A stretch of DNA of 64,000 nt from Proteles cristata cristata (GCA_017311185.1 JAESUZ010005115.1:1-64000); one strand, 5' to 3'; numbered from the stretch's first letter, positions 1 through 11,578 are shown. Notes: generated from the letters alone by a model not told the origin. Numbers and translations are program-made.

Positions 1-806
1 GAATGTGCTGGACATTTCAGAGGCTTCTGCCAACAAATGCCACTATCTTGAGGCAAAGAGGGATTTTCGGGCAGCGGTGTTATAATAATTTGCCAATTAT
101 GCCTGCTTCAGAACCATTGCCAAAACAATCCAACGACTTTTCATTCCACTACTGTTGACAGGGCAGCTAAGGATTTCAACATTTCCTTTTAAAGTCTGAA
201 TAGAAGTTCCCTGCCTTGGGGACTGTAACAATATTTGCCATCAATGGGGAGGGGGGATTGGGAAGGGGAAAGAGGGAGAGAGAGATACTAATGGAAGTAA
301 ACAAAGACAAAGACGAAATAAAGAGGGTTATTCAAGGTGTGGGTTTTGAATGCTTGCATCAAATTGGTGTCTGTGAATGAATCAGAGGCCAAATCTTTGA
401 AAACTGAGGAAACAAGTTTTTAGAAGAGAAGACTTTAAAAACACTCTGCACAACCCCTCCTCCACAAAAAAAAAAAAAAAATAGCTGGAATTTTCAATGT
501 GAGTATCAACCAAGGCATCTCAACTTTGGGTCCTGGGACAGGCTTAAAAAGCTGATTATTATAATATTTATGATGTTGATCATTCAAAACTTGTCTTCGA
601 AATGAATAAAAAAATAAAACTGAAAAACTGAAAGAGAAAAGAAACTGGAAGAGATGAGAACAGATGAGATAATCTCTTGAGTTGTGTTCCAACACTGAAA
701 ACAAATTTCAATAGAAGGAAAGGGAAAAGAAAATGCTATTGGAAAAGAAAATGAAATAAGCCATTAAAAGTTCTTGAGCAGGAACTAACAGAAACCATGC
801 TTTAGA
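1..806. other. AT-rich non-coding DNA, no gene seen
   Basis: There is an A17 run near 464-480 and purine-rich stretches near 250-290 and 600-760, but no recognisable repeat or exon. The 89-codon minus-strand open frame at 435-704 is low-complexity (Phe/Ser-rich, read from A/G-rich DNA) and is not supported as a gene. Confidence 0.5.
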
Positions 807-818
807 AATCTAGTAACC

Positions 819-1040
819 GGGGCGCCTGGGTGGCTTAGTCGGTTAAGCGTCCGACTTTCACTTAGGTCATGATCTCGCAGTTCGTGGGTTCGAGCCCCGT
901 GTCAGGCTCTCTGCTGACTGCCAGAACAGAGCCTGGAGCCTGTTTCGGAGTCTGTATCTCCCTCTCTCTCTGACCCTCCCCTGCTCACGCTGTCTCTTTC
1001 TCTCCTAGAAATAAATTAAAAAATATTAAAAAAAAAAAAA
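819..1040 (+). repeat. felid tRNA-derived SINE (SINEC_Fc-like), full length
   Basis: Head GGGCGCCTGGGTGGCTTAGTC, B-box-like GGTTCGAGCCCC, CT-rich region and an A-rich tail. The direct repeat ATCTAGTAACC flanks it at 808-818 and 1044-1054. It has the 'CTGACTGCC' middle typical of the young long subtype in this window. Confidence 0.93.
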
Positions 1041-1269
1041 GATATCTAGTAACCAAATGCAAGATAAATGACAATAGTGTCAGCCTTGGATCAAAGATTC
1101 CAAGTAAAAGGCAATGACAATCATACAGGTGAACAGAATTAAAGACTTGATTGGATAATATATACCTGCGGAAATGGAAAGGAGAAGTTCATGAACAAGT
1201 TTTAAAGAAGAATAAACTTTAAGTTTGGGGCACTGGGGTACAATGCTAAGCCACACATAGAGTTGGTAC

Positions 1270-1632
1270 TGCCATAGCCTGACAGTTTGTGTCCTCCAAC
1301 GTTCATATGCCGAAATCCTGAAGCTGGATGTGATGGTATTAAAAGGCAGGGCCTCTGACCACCTCTGGGAGATGATTAGGTGATGAAAAGCAGGGCCCTC
1401 ATGAATAAGACTAATGTCCTTATAAAAGAAGCACAAGAGAACCCACTTTCCCCTTTACTGTGTGAGGGTATAACAAGAAGTCTGCAACCCGGGAAGAGCG
1501 CCCTAACCTGACCAGACCGGGGCCCTGAATTCTGAATTCAAGCCTCCAGAACTGTGAGGGATGAATTTCTGTTGTTTATAAGCCACCCAGTCTGTGGTAG
1601 TTGGTAACAGCAGCCCAAGCAGGCTAAGAAAG
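1270..1632 (+). mobile_element. MaLR solo LTR (MST-like), degraded
   Basis: In order it shows 'TTTGTGTCCTCCA', 'GATGGTATTAAAAGG', 'GATTAGGTGATGA', 'CCTTATAAAAGA' and 'TTTATAAGCCACCCAGTCT', which is the order of the ERVL-MaLR MST LTR, ending near 'GCAGGCTAAGAAA'. Internal ERV sequence is absent. It is a remnant with no coding capacity. Confidence 0.75.
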
Positions 1633-1739
1633 ATACCATATGAAATTATTTGGCAAGGAATTTAGATATATCAAAACTGATGGACTTCAGGAATGATGAC
1701 TAGGACCATAAAAATGCTACAGAGAAACCCAGGATTTTG

Positions 1740-1990
1740 AAGATGATGAATGTGAGTGGCCATTGAATCATATATATGATCAGCAGACAGAAATATAAAA
1801 CTTAATCTTGAAGAAGTAACAGGGATGGAAATGTGGATTTAGAAGTCATCCTCATAAAAAAGACCAGCTAAAATAATACAGTCAGTCCCAAAGAAGGAGA
1901 AGATCAGAATCAAACGACTTAAGATCAAGATCCATAAAACTCCCACATTTAGAGGACAGAGGACCAAGAACCCAGATGGTCTGCCCTCAG
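1740..1990 (-). repeat. L2 LINE fragment (antisense), old
   Basis: It resembles the part of L2 that in antisense reads '...GATATAAATTTGGGAGTCATCAGC...'. Here 'ACATTTAGAGGACAGAGGACCAAG' near 1947 is the clearest trace. Highly diverged; borders approximate. Confidence 0.4.
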
Positions 1991-2019
1991 TTTATGATCA
2001 GGTTTTCATTGATAATATT

Positions 2020-2258
2020 ATTTTATGAGCTTAAGAGAATTTATTTTCTGGTTAGGAAATCTGATTGATCTTATATGAGGTCTGAAGTGTGTCAGTCTAA
2101 TCAAGCTTAGAGATTACCTAAGATACTAAGGATTCAATATCATGCAATAGTATTTAAAAGGAACTAATTGTTTCAGTCCAAAAATATGGTGGTCTGAAAC
2201 AGAATCTTCAATGAAGGTAGACTGACGGATGACAGATGTAAGAACGCCAGAAAGAGTC
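2020..2258 (-). other. probable 3' UTR of the minus-strand gene
   Basis: This is the sequence following the TGA on the minus strand down to just past an AATAAA at 2045-2040. It has no long open frame continuing the protein. The cleavage position is a guess, placed about 20 bases beyond the signal. Transcript data could show a longer 3' UTR. Confidence 0.4.
2040..2045 (-). terminator. candidate polyadenylation signal AATAAA
   Basis: The plus strand reads TTTATT, so the minus strand reads AATAAA, about 215 bases after the stop codon at 2259. This is a plausible distance for a short 3' UTR. AATAAA is common by chance in AT-rich DNA, so confidence is limited. Confidence 0.4.
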
Positions 2259-2453
2259 TCAAAAACCAATACTCCCACGGGCAAGGGAATAGCCAAGTTT
2301 GTTGCGGTTTCCAATGAATGACATCAGCCCCGTGTAGGTTTCAATCAAAATGGGTTCAGTTAGCACCATCAGTCCCTTTCCTCTTCCAGATCCAGTGGAA
2401 TTCTTGTGGGCATTCTGGATAGCTGGAACAAGTTTAGACGTGAACCCAGACAA
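2259..2453 (-). CDS. terminal coding exon of an unrecognised minus-strand gene
   Basis: Read on the minus strand, a pyrimidine-rich acceptor ending in CAG lies just above 2453, and the exon then runs open for 64 codons to a TGA at 2261-2259. It starts in phase 0 with Leu-Ser-Gly-Phe, contains a Ser/Gly-rich basic patch (STGSGRGKG, about residues 19-27), then a hydrophobic stretch, and ends LARGSIGF. No signal peptide, membrane anchor or catalytic motif can be named. It joins in frame to the exon at 16052-16205, which ends in phase 0 after Lys. The phase match, the acceptor and the clean stop argue for a real last exon, not a pseudogene: a processed copy would not have an intron here. I do not recognise the protein family. 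The frame also stays open upstream of the acceptor, but that part looks like intron (polypyrimidine tract). Confidence 0.75.
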   Translation of the reverse strand: MSGFTSKLVPAIQNAHKNSTGSGRGKGLMVLTEPILIETYTGLMSFIGNRNKLGYSLARGSIGF

Positions 2454-2699
2454 CTGAAGAGGAAAAGAAGGCACAGAGTTAGTAAATGCAGAGTAGGTCC
2501 AGACATACTTCCTCCCTAGCCAGTCCTCACAAAAGCTGACCACTCTCCTGGGGCTTCAGCTCTTCTTACTTGTGCACATAGATGTCATTTCTCAGAATTG
2601 TCAACACTGCTTCTGTTAGTCTTTTAATAAATTAATCAGTCAATAAACTATGTACATAATGAAATTATCTGCCTCATCTTATTGGTTTTCCATCCTTCA

Positions 2700-3005
2700 T
2701 AATTTGTACAGCATGTAGAAGTCAGTTTAATAAATATTTGCTGATAGTCTATTATGAATCAGATGCCTGTTACATGCTGCTGGTGATTGAAAGACAAGTG
2801 AGATAAAGTCTCTGCATCTAAAGGAGTGATATTCTAATAATCTAAGAAATGAACTTGTACATGATTATACAAAGTTTGTGAAAATAAACAGCAGGAATAA
2901 GATGGTAAAAGGAATGCAAAAGAGGGAGAAATCATATGTAGGTAGAGGATCAGAAATGACTTCAAAAGGAAACTCATGAGATGACCCTTAAAGGGGGGGG
3001 TCCTA
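2700..3005 (-). repeat. L2 LINE 3' end (antisense), old
   Basis: Order of traces: 'AATAAATATTTGCTGATAGTCTATTATGAATCAGATGCC', then 'GCTGGTGATTGAAAGACAAG', then 'GACCCTTAAAG'. This matches the inverted L2 tail (TATTTATTGAGCACCTACTATGTG...). It ends in a G8 run at 2994-3001. Confidence 0.5.
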
Positions 3006-3560
3006 GAGTTTCACCAGGTGAAAGAGAATTAGGGAAGGCTTGGTTGGCACCTGTTGTTTTTTTCAACCCAGCATCCTTTTGATCATTTGAGATTTTTCTT
3101 CCAATACAAGTACTTCATGATTTTTTTAGAGAACCACCCTCTTCCAGGTTAGCCTAAATAGTTGCAGAAGAGCCTATTTGGCAGATGGCTCAGGCCTAAG
3201 CAATCAGAGTCCATTTTTTCTGGCCACAGAGATTGGTGCAGGTATGGGCACATGACCAATGTTGTTGCAATATTGACAGAATATAAGCACGGAGGTTTTC
3301 AAGGTCATTTTACCACACAGAGTGAGAACCTGACTGAGAATGAAGCTAACGAAGGTGGAAGAGAGAGATGAATTCTTGACAAAGTCATTCAAATTACTAG
3401 GTCAGCCTATCCCGAACTCTTAAGTCAAATGAGCAAAAAATTTCCTTCTTTTGGTCAAGCCAAGATGAATTGGGCTAAGCGGAGGGCAATTCAGGGAGCA
3501 TTCTAAACAGAGATACAGACAAGGAAATGAATTAGGAAAGCTCATATGCTTGTATTTCCA
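3006..3560. other. non-coding intronic DNA, no repeat recognised
   Basis: Two overlapping open frames on opposite strands (3162-3371 and 3204-3392) are short, have no splice or start context and share no known motif. They are treated as chance. Confidence 0.45.
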
Positions 3561-3569
3561 ACAAATTCT

Positions 3570-3700
3570 TCTATATCCATGATCTCTTTCTAACATAAAT
3601 GTATTAGGTAGCTCAAAGAAGTTTTCGCCATTTCCACGTTAGAAAGACAAGGCTCACAGAAGGTAAAGGACTTACCCACAGTCACTCCACATTCTGCAGT
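3570..3700 (-). repeat. MIR SINE (antisense), diverged
   Basis: 'CGCCATTTCCACGTTAGAAAGACAAGGCTCACAGAAGG' followed by 'ACTTACCCACAGTCAC' matches the inverted MIR core (CCATTTTACAGATGAGGAAACTGAGGC...). Confidence 0.55.
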
Positions 3701-4430
3701 GTGGTAAAAAAAAGAACATTATGAATAAAATCTTATTCACAGTGAGATCCAAATCTGTTTCCTAGGCAACTGTCTCACTAATCTAAATTAAGACTCTTAT
3801 TAGAGTATATTCCAATACCAATTCAAATTATTAAGCATACTCTGTAAAGTGTCTATCATTCTTCCCGTGTATCCAAGAGGAGACCAATATTTATTTGCTC
3901 TAAGGGACTAACATAAGAGTGATCTTTCAATGAAGAAAGAGAAGCCTGTAGTCTTTCCCCATAATACAATTTTCCATAGAGATTTTATCCTGGATTCTTA
4001 CTTTTATATCAAATTGCCTTTCGGCTAACTGCTTTTTAAATTCCAGTTTCAGTTTCCTTATTAGTAAGAAAAAAAATTTTTAATTTAGAATGTATCTAAT
4101 ATTGGTAGTTGACAATCCTACCAAAGGAGAAAAAAAGAAAAAAAGAAACCATGCAAATGAAACTCCTATAATTTTCTACCTGTGTGGCATTGTAAATTCA
4201 CTTCCCTGTTTTGAGCCTTAGTTTGTTTTTTTGAAAAGCACTGAAATCTGTGATGTTATCAGAAGTAACAAAAATTAGTGGCTATGATAGAAAAGAATAT
4301 AGTTTGCTGGAGTACCTCGGTATCTCTAGGTTTTCAAAATAAACAGATGTATTTCTCTCTCCACTTTCCTTTAAAGTTATATTTACCTAATTGAATAATA
4401 TCAAAACATCAATTTAAAAAAATAAACTCT

Positions 4431-4641
4431 GAGGACACCTGGATGGCTCAGTCAGTTAAGCATCTGACTCTTGATTTTGGGTCAGGTCATGACCTTGCAG
4501 TTTGTGATATCGAGCCCCACAGCAGGTTCCACACTGACAACACAGAGCCTGATTGGGACTCTCTCTCCCTCCCTCTCTCTCCGCCCCTCCCCAACTAACA
4601 CACACTGTCTCAAGAAAAATAAATAAATAAACTTAAAAAAT
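4431..4641 (+). repeat. carnivore SINE, older short subtype
   Basis: 'GGATGGCTCAGTCAGTTAAGCATCTGACTC' head, CT/CCCTC-rich middle and an AAATAAATAAATAAACTT tail, flanked by short direct repeats AATAAACT at about 4421-4428 and 4643-4650. More mutated than the Fc-type copies. Confidence 0.88.
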
Positions 4642-5000
4642 AAATAAACTCACTTCACTGGGGCTAAATAATGTAACTAACACAGAAGTAGGATTTTGCT
4701 TGAGCTTCAGTGTATAGCAGCAAAGACAGACAGAAGATATTTCTTATTACTAGTTTGCAGTCCCAGCATCCCCTTGCAGATCTTAAAGAGAATCTAAACA
4801 TTGCTGCTGCTGAGTGACAGAAACTATAGTCATACAGGCTCGGGACTCTGGAAGGAAGGACATCCTTCCTTTCAGCTAATTCTACCAACGCTGTAGCTGA
4901 TTGAATAAGCAGAAAGAGGTGGTTTTTCTTAATTTCAAATGGAGGAAGTCAAAAAGGACAGAACAAGTTAATAATAGAGGTATTGAATCATTATGTTTTA

Positions 5001-5204
5001 ATGTTTATTCATTTTTGAGAGAGACACACGCACAGAGTGTGAACAGGAATAGGGTCAGAGAGAGACCACCCCCTCTGTGTGGGGAGACACAGAATCCTAA
5101 GCAGGCTCCAGGCTCTGAGCTGTCAGCACAGAGCCCGATGCGGGGCTTGAACTTGGACCTGAGCCAGAGTCAGATGCCAAACCGACTGCGCCACCCAGGT
5201 ACCC
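5001..5204 (-). repeat. carnivore SINE, minus strand
   Basis: A perfect 17-base direct repeat TGAATCATTATGTTTTA at 4984-5000 and 5205-5221 defines the insertion exactly. The inverted head (CGCCACCCAGGTACCC) lies at the right end and the T-rich inverted tail at the left. Confidence 0.95.
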
Positions 5205-5459
5205 TGAATCATTATGTTTTAAAATCATGAAATTTCAAGGTTAGAAGTGACTTTAAGCTTACCAATTCCAGCCACTCATCTGTTCTTTTGTCTTGACACA
5301 TCCTCACCAAGAAGCCACATCCCTATATCCCTGGACATGGACATATCCAACGATGTGAAACTTGCTGTTCTCTAACCATGTCTATGCCATCACTGTGTAT
5401 AGGGGGAAAATGCTTGGCATAGATGCATAGGGCCAGGTACGTTTCCTTGCCCTATCAGT

Positions 5460-5620
5460 TACTAATGGTTAGAACTTGGAAAAACCCTGCAATCCCACTG
5501 AGCTTTAGTTTATACATCTGAAAATGGGAAAATAATAATGATGATAGTGATAGCAAAAACCAATCTCCTGAGATTGTTGTATGAATTTAAGTGAATTATT
5601 CAAAAATATTTTACAAAGCA
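5460..5620 (+). repeat. MIR SINE, diverged
   Basis: 'CACTGAGCTTTAGTTTATACATCTGAAAATGGG' then 'AATAATAATGATG' and 'CTGAGATTGTTGTATGAA' follow the MIR core order (CTCAGTTTCCTCATCTGTAAAATGGG...). Confidence 0.7.
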
Positions 5621-5676
5621 TATTATTTATAAGTACAAATATTATCATTATTTATAGGCAGAAAAGACTTTAACTT

Positions 5677-5882
5677 ATTTTTCTTTCAAGTTTAGTTTTA
5701 TTTATTTATTCTGAGAGATCTAGAGCAAGCAGGGGAGTGGCAGAGAGAGAGAGGGAACAGAATCCCAAGCAGGCTCTGCGCTGACAGCTCAGGGCAGGGC
5801 TTGAATCCATGAACCACAAGATCATGACGTGAGCGAAAATCGAGAGTCAGATACTTAACCGACTGAGCCGCCCATGTGCCCC
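5677..5882 (-). repeat. carnivore SINE, minus strand
   Basis: The direct repeat AAGACTTTAACTT occurs at 5664-5676 and 5883-5895. The inverted head GACTGAGCCGCCCATGTGCCCC lies at its right end and the A-rich tail (as T-rich) at the left. Confidence 0.93.
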
Positions 5883-6239
5883 AAGACTTTAACTTTCTTA
5901 GGTCTATTCCCTTCAATTCCAAACTTGGAATGCCAATTTCTTTAATATGAATCACGGACTCCAATTAATTAAACAATTGTTTAACTCTGATATGAGCTTT
6001 TTAAAAGTAAAAGTTCCCTGGATGCCTAAGGATATGTTAAATTCTATTCAGACACCATGATTTCAAAAAATATGGGTTGAACATCAAAGTATCTCCCTCC
6101 CAAGACATTTACCAATTGTAAAGGGAAAAATATTAACTTTGCAGAGAAATCCAGCATATATCTTCAATCCATCTTAAACAAGTGATGAATGTTAACACTG
6201 CTAGTAATAAGACACATAGGCATCATAGGCCTATAATAT

Positions 6240-6712
6240 GATGCAGTGACAATGTAAATCATTTCTGTAATATCTGCTCCAAAAAAGCAGACCTCAATTT
6301 AATCATGAGAAAACATCAGGCAAACCCAATGGGAGAGACATTCTACAAAATAACTGAGCAGTATTCATGAGAAGCGTCAAGATGGTGAAAACAGAAGAAA
6401 GACTGAGAAACTGTCACAGTTTGGAGGAGAACAAAGAGACAGAACAACTCAGTGTCATATGTAATCCTGAACTAGATCCTGGGACAGACAGAGTCATTAG
6501 GAAAAACAAAACAAAACAAAAAAACAGTGAAATTTGAATAAGGCCTGTAGTGTATTTAATATTATTGTGCCCATGTTTAATTTCCAAGTTTTGATAACTC
6601 TACTATAGTTACGTAAATTGTTAGAAGAATTTGAATGCGAGGTACATGGAAATCTTACTCTTTTTGCAATTTTCCTGTAAGCCTAAAATTATTTCAAAAT
6701 AAAAAGCCTTTA
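6240..6712 (+). mobile_element. L1 LINE 3' end (L1MA/L1MB-like)
   Basis: It shows 'TCCTGGGACAGA', 'GTGAAATTTGAATAAGGCCTGTAG', 'TTGTGCCCATG', and near its end 'TTGCAATTTTCCTGTAAGCCTAAAATTATTTCAAAATAAAAAG', a hallmark of old mammalian L1 3' UTRs. It is 5' truncated, has no ORF and is inactive. Confidence 0.75.
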
Positions 6713-7059
6713 AACTCTAGATTGAAAGAAAATCCTAAATATTAGTTCCCCAAGATTATTGAAGTTTTCAGTTAATCAAGGAGAAAAGTTCAAAAGAAAA
6801 ATAGGTGCAAGATGACACTTTTACTTTGTTTCTCTTATCTCTGTATTTTTAATATGAACCTATATCAAAGTTATACAAGTACAGTCTATTTTTTTCTGAA
6901 AAACTGTCATTAAATGAACTCTTGCCCATATAATTAAATTAAATCAAAAGGTTGATTTTTGTCCATTTCAAATGTATCCACTGTTGAGTTTTCTTCTGAG
7001 GAAAACAGAGGGAAAGCTATATAGTTAGAATATAGTGATCAAAAGAAAGAGATCGAGAT

Positions 7060-7545
7060 GAAATCTTTGGCCCAGAGTATCTTGTGGGCCATATTAAGGA
7101 CTTTGGGTTGAAGTGATTTTAAAGGTAAATGGAATGATGTATGTTTTTTTATTTTGTTTTTTATTTTGTTTTAAATAATCCTGGAGGTTATACAGAGAAT
7201 TTACTGTTAGGGTCAAGAATAGAAGCAGGAAGGTAAGAGGAGTTTAAAGGTCACTTCAATAGTCTGGGCCAAAGCTGACGGTGGCTTGGACCAGGAGAGA
7301 AGTGGAGAACATGATACCTGGTTGAATTAGGAATATTATTTGGAGGTAGAGTCACAGAACTTGCTGGCATGAGTAAATATAGGGATGAAGAGAACAGAGG
7401 ACTCAAAGATAACACCTAGATTTTTGGTGGGAGAAACTAGATAGAAAGTGGTATCATTACTGGGTTGGGAAAGCCTGGGCCAGAAGGACTGGAAGTGGTG
7501 AAAGGAAGAGAGCATGGGGTCTGTTCTAGACATGCGGTTTGAGGT
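7060..7545 (-). repeat. L2 LINE fragment (antisense)
   Basis: The order 'GGCCATATTAAGGACTTTGGG', 'GGTGGCTTGGACCAGGAGAG', 'GGAGGTAGAGTCA', 'TAGATTTTTGGTGGGAG', 'GTTCTAGACATG' follows the antisense of the L2 3' region. The 65-codon minus frame at 7336-7533 is a relic of this element. Confidence 0.6.
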
Positions 7546-7692
7546 GTCTAACCAGTAAGCCTCTTAGTAATTTCTAATGGTCAGCTCAATACATGAGCCT
7601 AGAACATAAGAAAATACACACAAGATAAGACCACATGTGTAGTTAATTCCAAAATAATAATTATAGATCCTGTAGTTAAAAACAATATTCAT

Positions 7693-7930
7693 GGGGTGCC
7701 TGAGTGGCTCAGTCGGTTAAGCATCCGACTTCAGCTCAGGTCATGATCTCACAGTTTGTGGGTTCGAGCTCCGTGTCGGGCTCTGTGCTGCTGACAGCTA
7801 GCTCAGAGCTGGAGCCTGTTTTGGATTCTGTATCTCCCTCTGTCTCTGACCCTCCTCTGTTCATGCCATCTCTCTCCCTCTCTCAGAAATATTTAAAAAA
7901 TTAAAAAAAATTTTAAAATTTTTAAAAAAG
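7693..7930 (+). repeat. felid SINE, full length
   Basis: Direct repeat AACAATATTCAT at 7681-7692 and 7931-7942. The 'GCTGCTGACAGCTAGCTCAGAG' middle marks the 'GACAGC' subtype, and it has a long A/T tail. The 66-codon frame inside it is SINE sequence, not a gene. Confidence 0.95.
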
Positions 7931-8634
7931 AACAATATTCATAAAGTATAAACAAAATAGGATATAGGGCAGGAGTTAGAAAGCTTTCTTGGACAAGATG
8001 CTAAGCATTGAGGTCAATGCATACGGGATCTAATAGGTAAACTGAAGGTCCAAGTGTTTCAGAGATTTGTCCAATGACTATTAACTATAAGCAACTGAGC
8101 AAAGTCTTGGACCCCAGTGTCCTGACTTAAGTGTTAAAGCCCTCCTTTCTATAACATACTGCTATGATGAACAGTACAATTCTAATATTTAGAAAAGGAT
8201 TTATGTTCCTTATTTTTAAGAAGGGCTAGGAAAAAATTATACTTAATAATTTTCAAACCATGTTCCTTAGAACACTAGATTTCTTCATAGGTTGGATGAC
8301 CATAGAATGTATCATCCAGACAAGGATTCTCTTGAAAAGAAAGGAAGTGCTGTTATTAACGACGTCGGGAGAACAGATATTCCTGCGGGTTTGGGGAGAA
8401 GATATGGAGGCCCAGCAGGTAACATGCTCCAGTCCCAGAAATCGCATCAATTAGATCTGCTCTATTTTTAACCATTTTATATATTTGGGTTTCAAGTAAG
8501 ATTTTATTTTTAAAAGTCTTTTGCTACTAAAGACTTTTGTTTTTAAATCACCATACTAAGCTTGCCTAGCAGCCTCTAGCTCTGACTTGACGTAAGATGA
8601 GTAGGGCCTACTCAATACACAAAGACCTATATTG

Positions 8635-8800
8635 TCTATTCTCCTGTTCATCCTTCCAAACCAAGCTCAATCCTCTCTCTCACACAGTGCCTTCCTATAC
8701 ACTTCAGGGAAAAATTAATTTTGTATTCCATCGCATTTCACTTTTATCTTGATTTAAATATTTCATCTAGTTTTCTAAGAATTATACTCACCAGAGTGGC
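8635..8800 (+). repeat. possible L2 fragment
   Basis: 'TCATCCTTCCAAACCAAGCTCAA' followed by 'CCTTCCTATACAC' resembles the L2 segment 'CATCCTTCAAGACTCAGCTCAAATG...CCTTCCCTGA'. Diverged. Confidence 0.4.
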
Positions 8801-8814
8801 TGTGTGTCTATATA

Positions 8815-9040
8815 AGTAAACCAAAGTTTCTCTACCTTGGGACTATTGTTATTTTGTGCCATATAATTTTTTTTGCTATAGTGGGCAATGTCCTCTGTAT
8901 TTTAGGATGTTAAGCAGCATCACTAGCCTCTACCCACCAGATACCAATGGTACCCCCACCCTGTGAGAACCAGAAATGCCTTGAGACATTGCCAAATGCT
9001 ACCATAGGGGCAAGAGGCAGGGGTAAATCATTCGCTGTTG
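8815..9040 (-). mobile_element. MER-class non-autonomous hAT-Charlie DNA transposon
   Basis: Traces 'TTTCTCTACCTTGGGACTATTGTTATTTTG', 'TTAAGCAGCATCACTAGCCTCTACCCACCAGATACCAATGG' and 'TTGAGACATTGCCAAATG' match a common MER-type Charlie element read in inverse. A young SINE landed at its right end. No transposase is encoded. Confidence 0.65.
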
Positions 9041-9055
9041 AAAAGCACTGAACTA

Positions 9056-9280
9056 GGGGCGCCTGGGTGGCTTAGTCGGTTAAGCGTCCAACTTTTGCTT
9101 AGGTCATGATCTCGCGGTTCGTGGGTTCGAGTCCCGCGTCGGGCTCTGTGCTGACTGCCAGCTCAGAACCTGAAGCCTGTTTCAGAGTCTGTGACTCCCT
9201 CTCTCTCTGACCCTCCCCTGCTCATGCTGTCTCTCTCTCTCTCTTAGAAATAAATAAAACATTAAAAAAGAAAAGAAAAG
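9056..9280 (+). repeat. felid SINE (SINEC_Fc-like), young
   Basis: A perfect 15-base direct repeat AAAAGCACTGAACTA at 9041-9055 and 9281-9295. It has an intact GGGCGCC head, a 'CTGACTGCC' middle and an AAAAGAAAAG-type tail. Confidence 0.95.
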
Positions 9281-9309
9281 AAAAGCACTGAACTAAAGGA
9301 AGTATGCAT

Positions 9310-9500
9310 GATATAACGTAGGTATTGAGATCATACAGATCTGGTCTTAAGTTGCAGATATGCCACTCAGTAGCTGTCTCACAGTGGGTAAGTTGTCCAA
9401 CCTCTCTGGATTCTATAGTTCCTTTTCCACACAAAAAAAGAATATTAATAGCATCAAGTACAGAGGGTGGCTGTACAGATTAAACCAACTTTAATAAATG
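9310..9500 (+). repeat. MIR SINE
   Basis: 'TGCCACTCAGTAGCTGTCTCACAGTGGGTAAGTTGTCCAACCTCTCTGG' followed by 'AATATTAATAGCA' and 'AGATTAAA' follows MIR through most of its length. Confidence 0.75.
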
Positions 9501-9509
9501 GAGGGTTTG

Positions 9510-10880
9510 TATATAAGTTCATGTGTGCAGGTACATATATTTGTGTATTTTAGGAAGAGTTGGGGAAGTGGATTGAGATGAGGCTGGAATTTGGAGTCAG
9601 ACTGTAAGAGCATTAAGGAAGCCTATTACCAATAATCAAAAATACTGTCAATAAATCACTGACAATATCATCATCCAACTATGACTTCTTAAAGACCAAA
9701 ACGTAACTCGCCTCAGCATTCATTCCCATTGCCAACACCCTCTCAATTGCCGGGCTACCTTTTCATAGATCAAGAAATGCTTTTAGATCAGATTACTGAG
9801 TGCTTCTCCAGTCCTCATCAGAAGCTTCCTTTCGTGCCCCAGAATCTAAGTGCTGGAAAGAAAACGTTGACGCTACTTCATACCCAATGGACTTGGCATC
9901 TCATTAGAGTCAGATGCACTTTATTTCTACTCATTTCGGTGCACCCCCTAAAAGGAGGGACAATGAAGACAAAGTGACAAGCAGTGCACTGAAGGAAAGC
10001 CAGACGAAAGGCAAGTCCCCAAGCTGGCTCTTGAGCATTTCAAGCACCTGAACTCAGTCTGTGTGACAGAAACGCGATGTCATCTGATATGAATGCCACC
10101 AGCCACATACTTTCCTCTAAAAGCTTTTGTACACCCACCCCTGGCTCCTTCTATTATTCCAGTCTCAAAAACAGAGGGTCAAGTTTTAACAACTCTGATT
10201 ACATAGGCGCAGTGTGCTGGTTAGGGTAAAGTATAGTGGTGTTGGCGGGGGAGGGGGGTCTGTCAGAGGTGGGAGAGTGCTGAATGTTCTGGACTTCACA
10301 GCAATTATTTACCAGCTGAGTGACTGCACTCCTGGTTTGCTTCAGGTGCTGTCTGCCAGCAGTTCACTGCCCAGAGTCTCAGTTTTCCTTATTACAACCA
10401 TAACGTGCTTCCTGTTTACACTGGGTCAAGAGACCAGGTTTCATGCCTACAGGCGTGCATACCTCAGTGGAGCAGGTTTTCCAAGCCTTCAGGCTATAGA
10501 TTTCTGTGTCTCTCTATAGGAAATGAAGCGTGCTGGGAGAAAGAGTAAATCCATCCAATACCCAGTACTGGAAACCACTTGAAAAGTTGCACAGCTGGAT
10601 AGAATGTTTATCCCATCCTGGCACATTTTACCTGGGATTATCTTTATGAAGACACCTTGATTGTGGTATGTTTAGGAATGTAGAGGTAAAAAAGGATGAG
10701 GCAGAAACTTTCTTCCTCCAAGGAAAGTTCCTATCCATCCTAATTTGTACCTTCCTCCTAGCCCATTCCCCCAACTCTCCCCTGCCAACACACGTGCGTA
10801 CACACATATGCTTTAAATTCTAGCTAAGATGAACTACTCTGTATTCAACAACATTTCATCTACTTTTAAAATTTGCAGGT
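9510..10880. other. unannotated intronic DNA
   Basis: No repeat or exon is secure here. Open frames at 9729-9977 and 10214-10519 (plus) lack splice-bounded coding quality. A G-rich run lies near 10236-10258. Confidence 0.4.
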
Positions 10881-10899
10881 TCCAAGCATCTTTCTCTTC

Positions 10900-11215
10900 T
10901 TTAAAATGTATTTTCCCACCTCCTTTGATGGTTAAATCGCCTGTACTTTGAGTTTCACTTCAGATATCATCGTACCTGTTTGGTTTGGACTTTCTTGTTC
11001 CGTTTTCTGGGCTCCCATAGACCCCTGTGAATCCTTCTCTACTGACAGTGTTAGCATGGTAAATTATAATTTGTTAATTATTTTTTCCCCTTCCCCCTTT
11101 ACTCTGTAAGTGTCTGGAGGGCAAAATCTATTTTATTCTTCTCAGTACCCCGGCTTTCTGGCACATTGCTCATCATGTAGCTAGGTGGGTATTTAATGAG
11201 TATTTGTCAAGTTCA
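10900..11215 (+). repeat. L2 LINE 3' end
   Basis: 'CTCTGTAAGTGTCTGGAGGGCAAAATCTATTTTATTCTTCTCAGTACCCC' then 'GGCACATTG' and 'TATTTAATGAGTATTTGT' match the L2 tail (CTGTGAGCTCCATGAGGGCAGGGAC...TAAATATTTGTTGAATG). Confidence 0.7.
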
Positions 11216-11576
11216 TGTGAAGGGAAACTAAGAGGCTAAGGATGTGAGTTGCATTTGATGGCTAACACATTGATTCACTTTCATAATTGCTTAGATAAAA
11301 AGAGTAAATAAGCCAGAAACGAGTAAAAAGGATTGGTCTGTAGGTCCTTTTGATTTGGTTATAAAGCATTCATGACCCATTCACTATTATTCACCAGCTC
11401 TGGGCTCAGTCATTAGTCCCTCCCATCAAGAGTCCATACATGCAAAGAACCCAGCAAGGCAATGGTTAAAACAGGGGAGAGGAGACCACAAATTATAAAT
11501 AAAAAGTGGGGGAAACAACTGAGGATAATCGAATTTTGTCGAAAGTATAATATATCACATTACATCACATCAATGA

Positions 11577-11578
<2 letters not shown>

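Noticed and set aside
2126..2314. Alternative minus frame through the terminal exon region as the true coding frame
   Set aside because: It is open and overlaps the exon's 3' part, but it does not join in phase to the upstream exon. The phase-0 frame ending at 2259 does.
6240..6712. Active L1 retrotransposon
   Set aside because: Only the 3' end remains, with no ORF1 or ORF2 and a decayed sequence.
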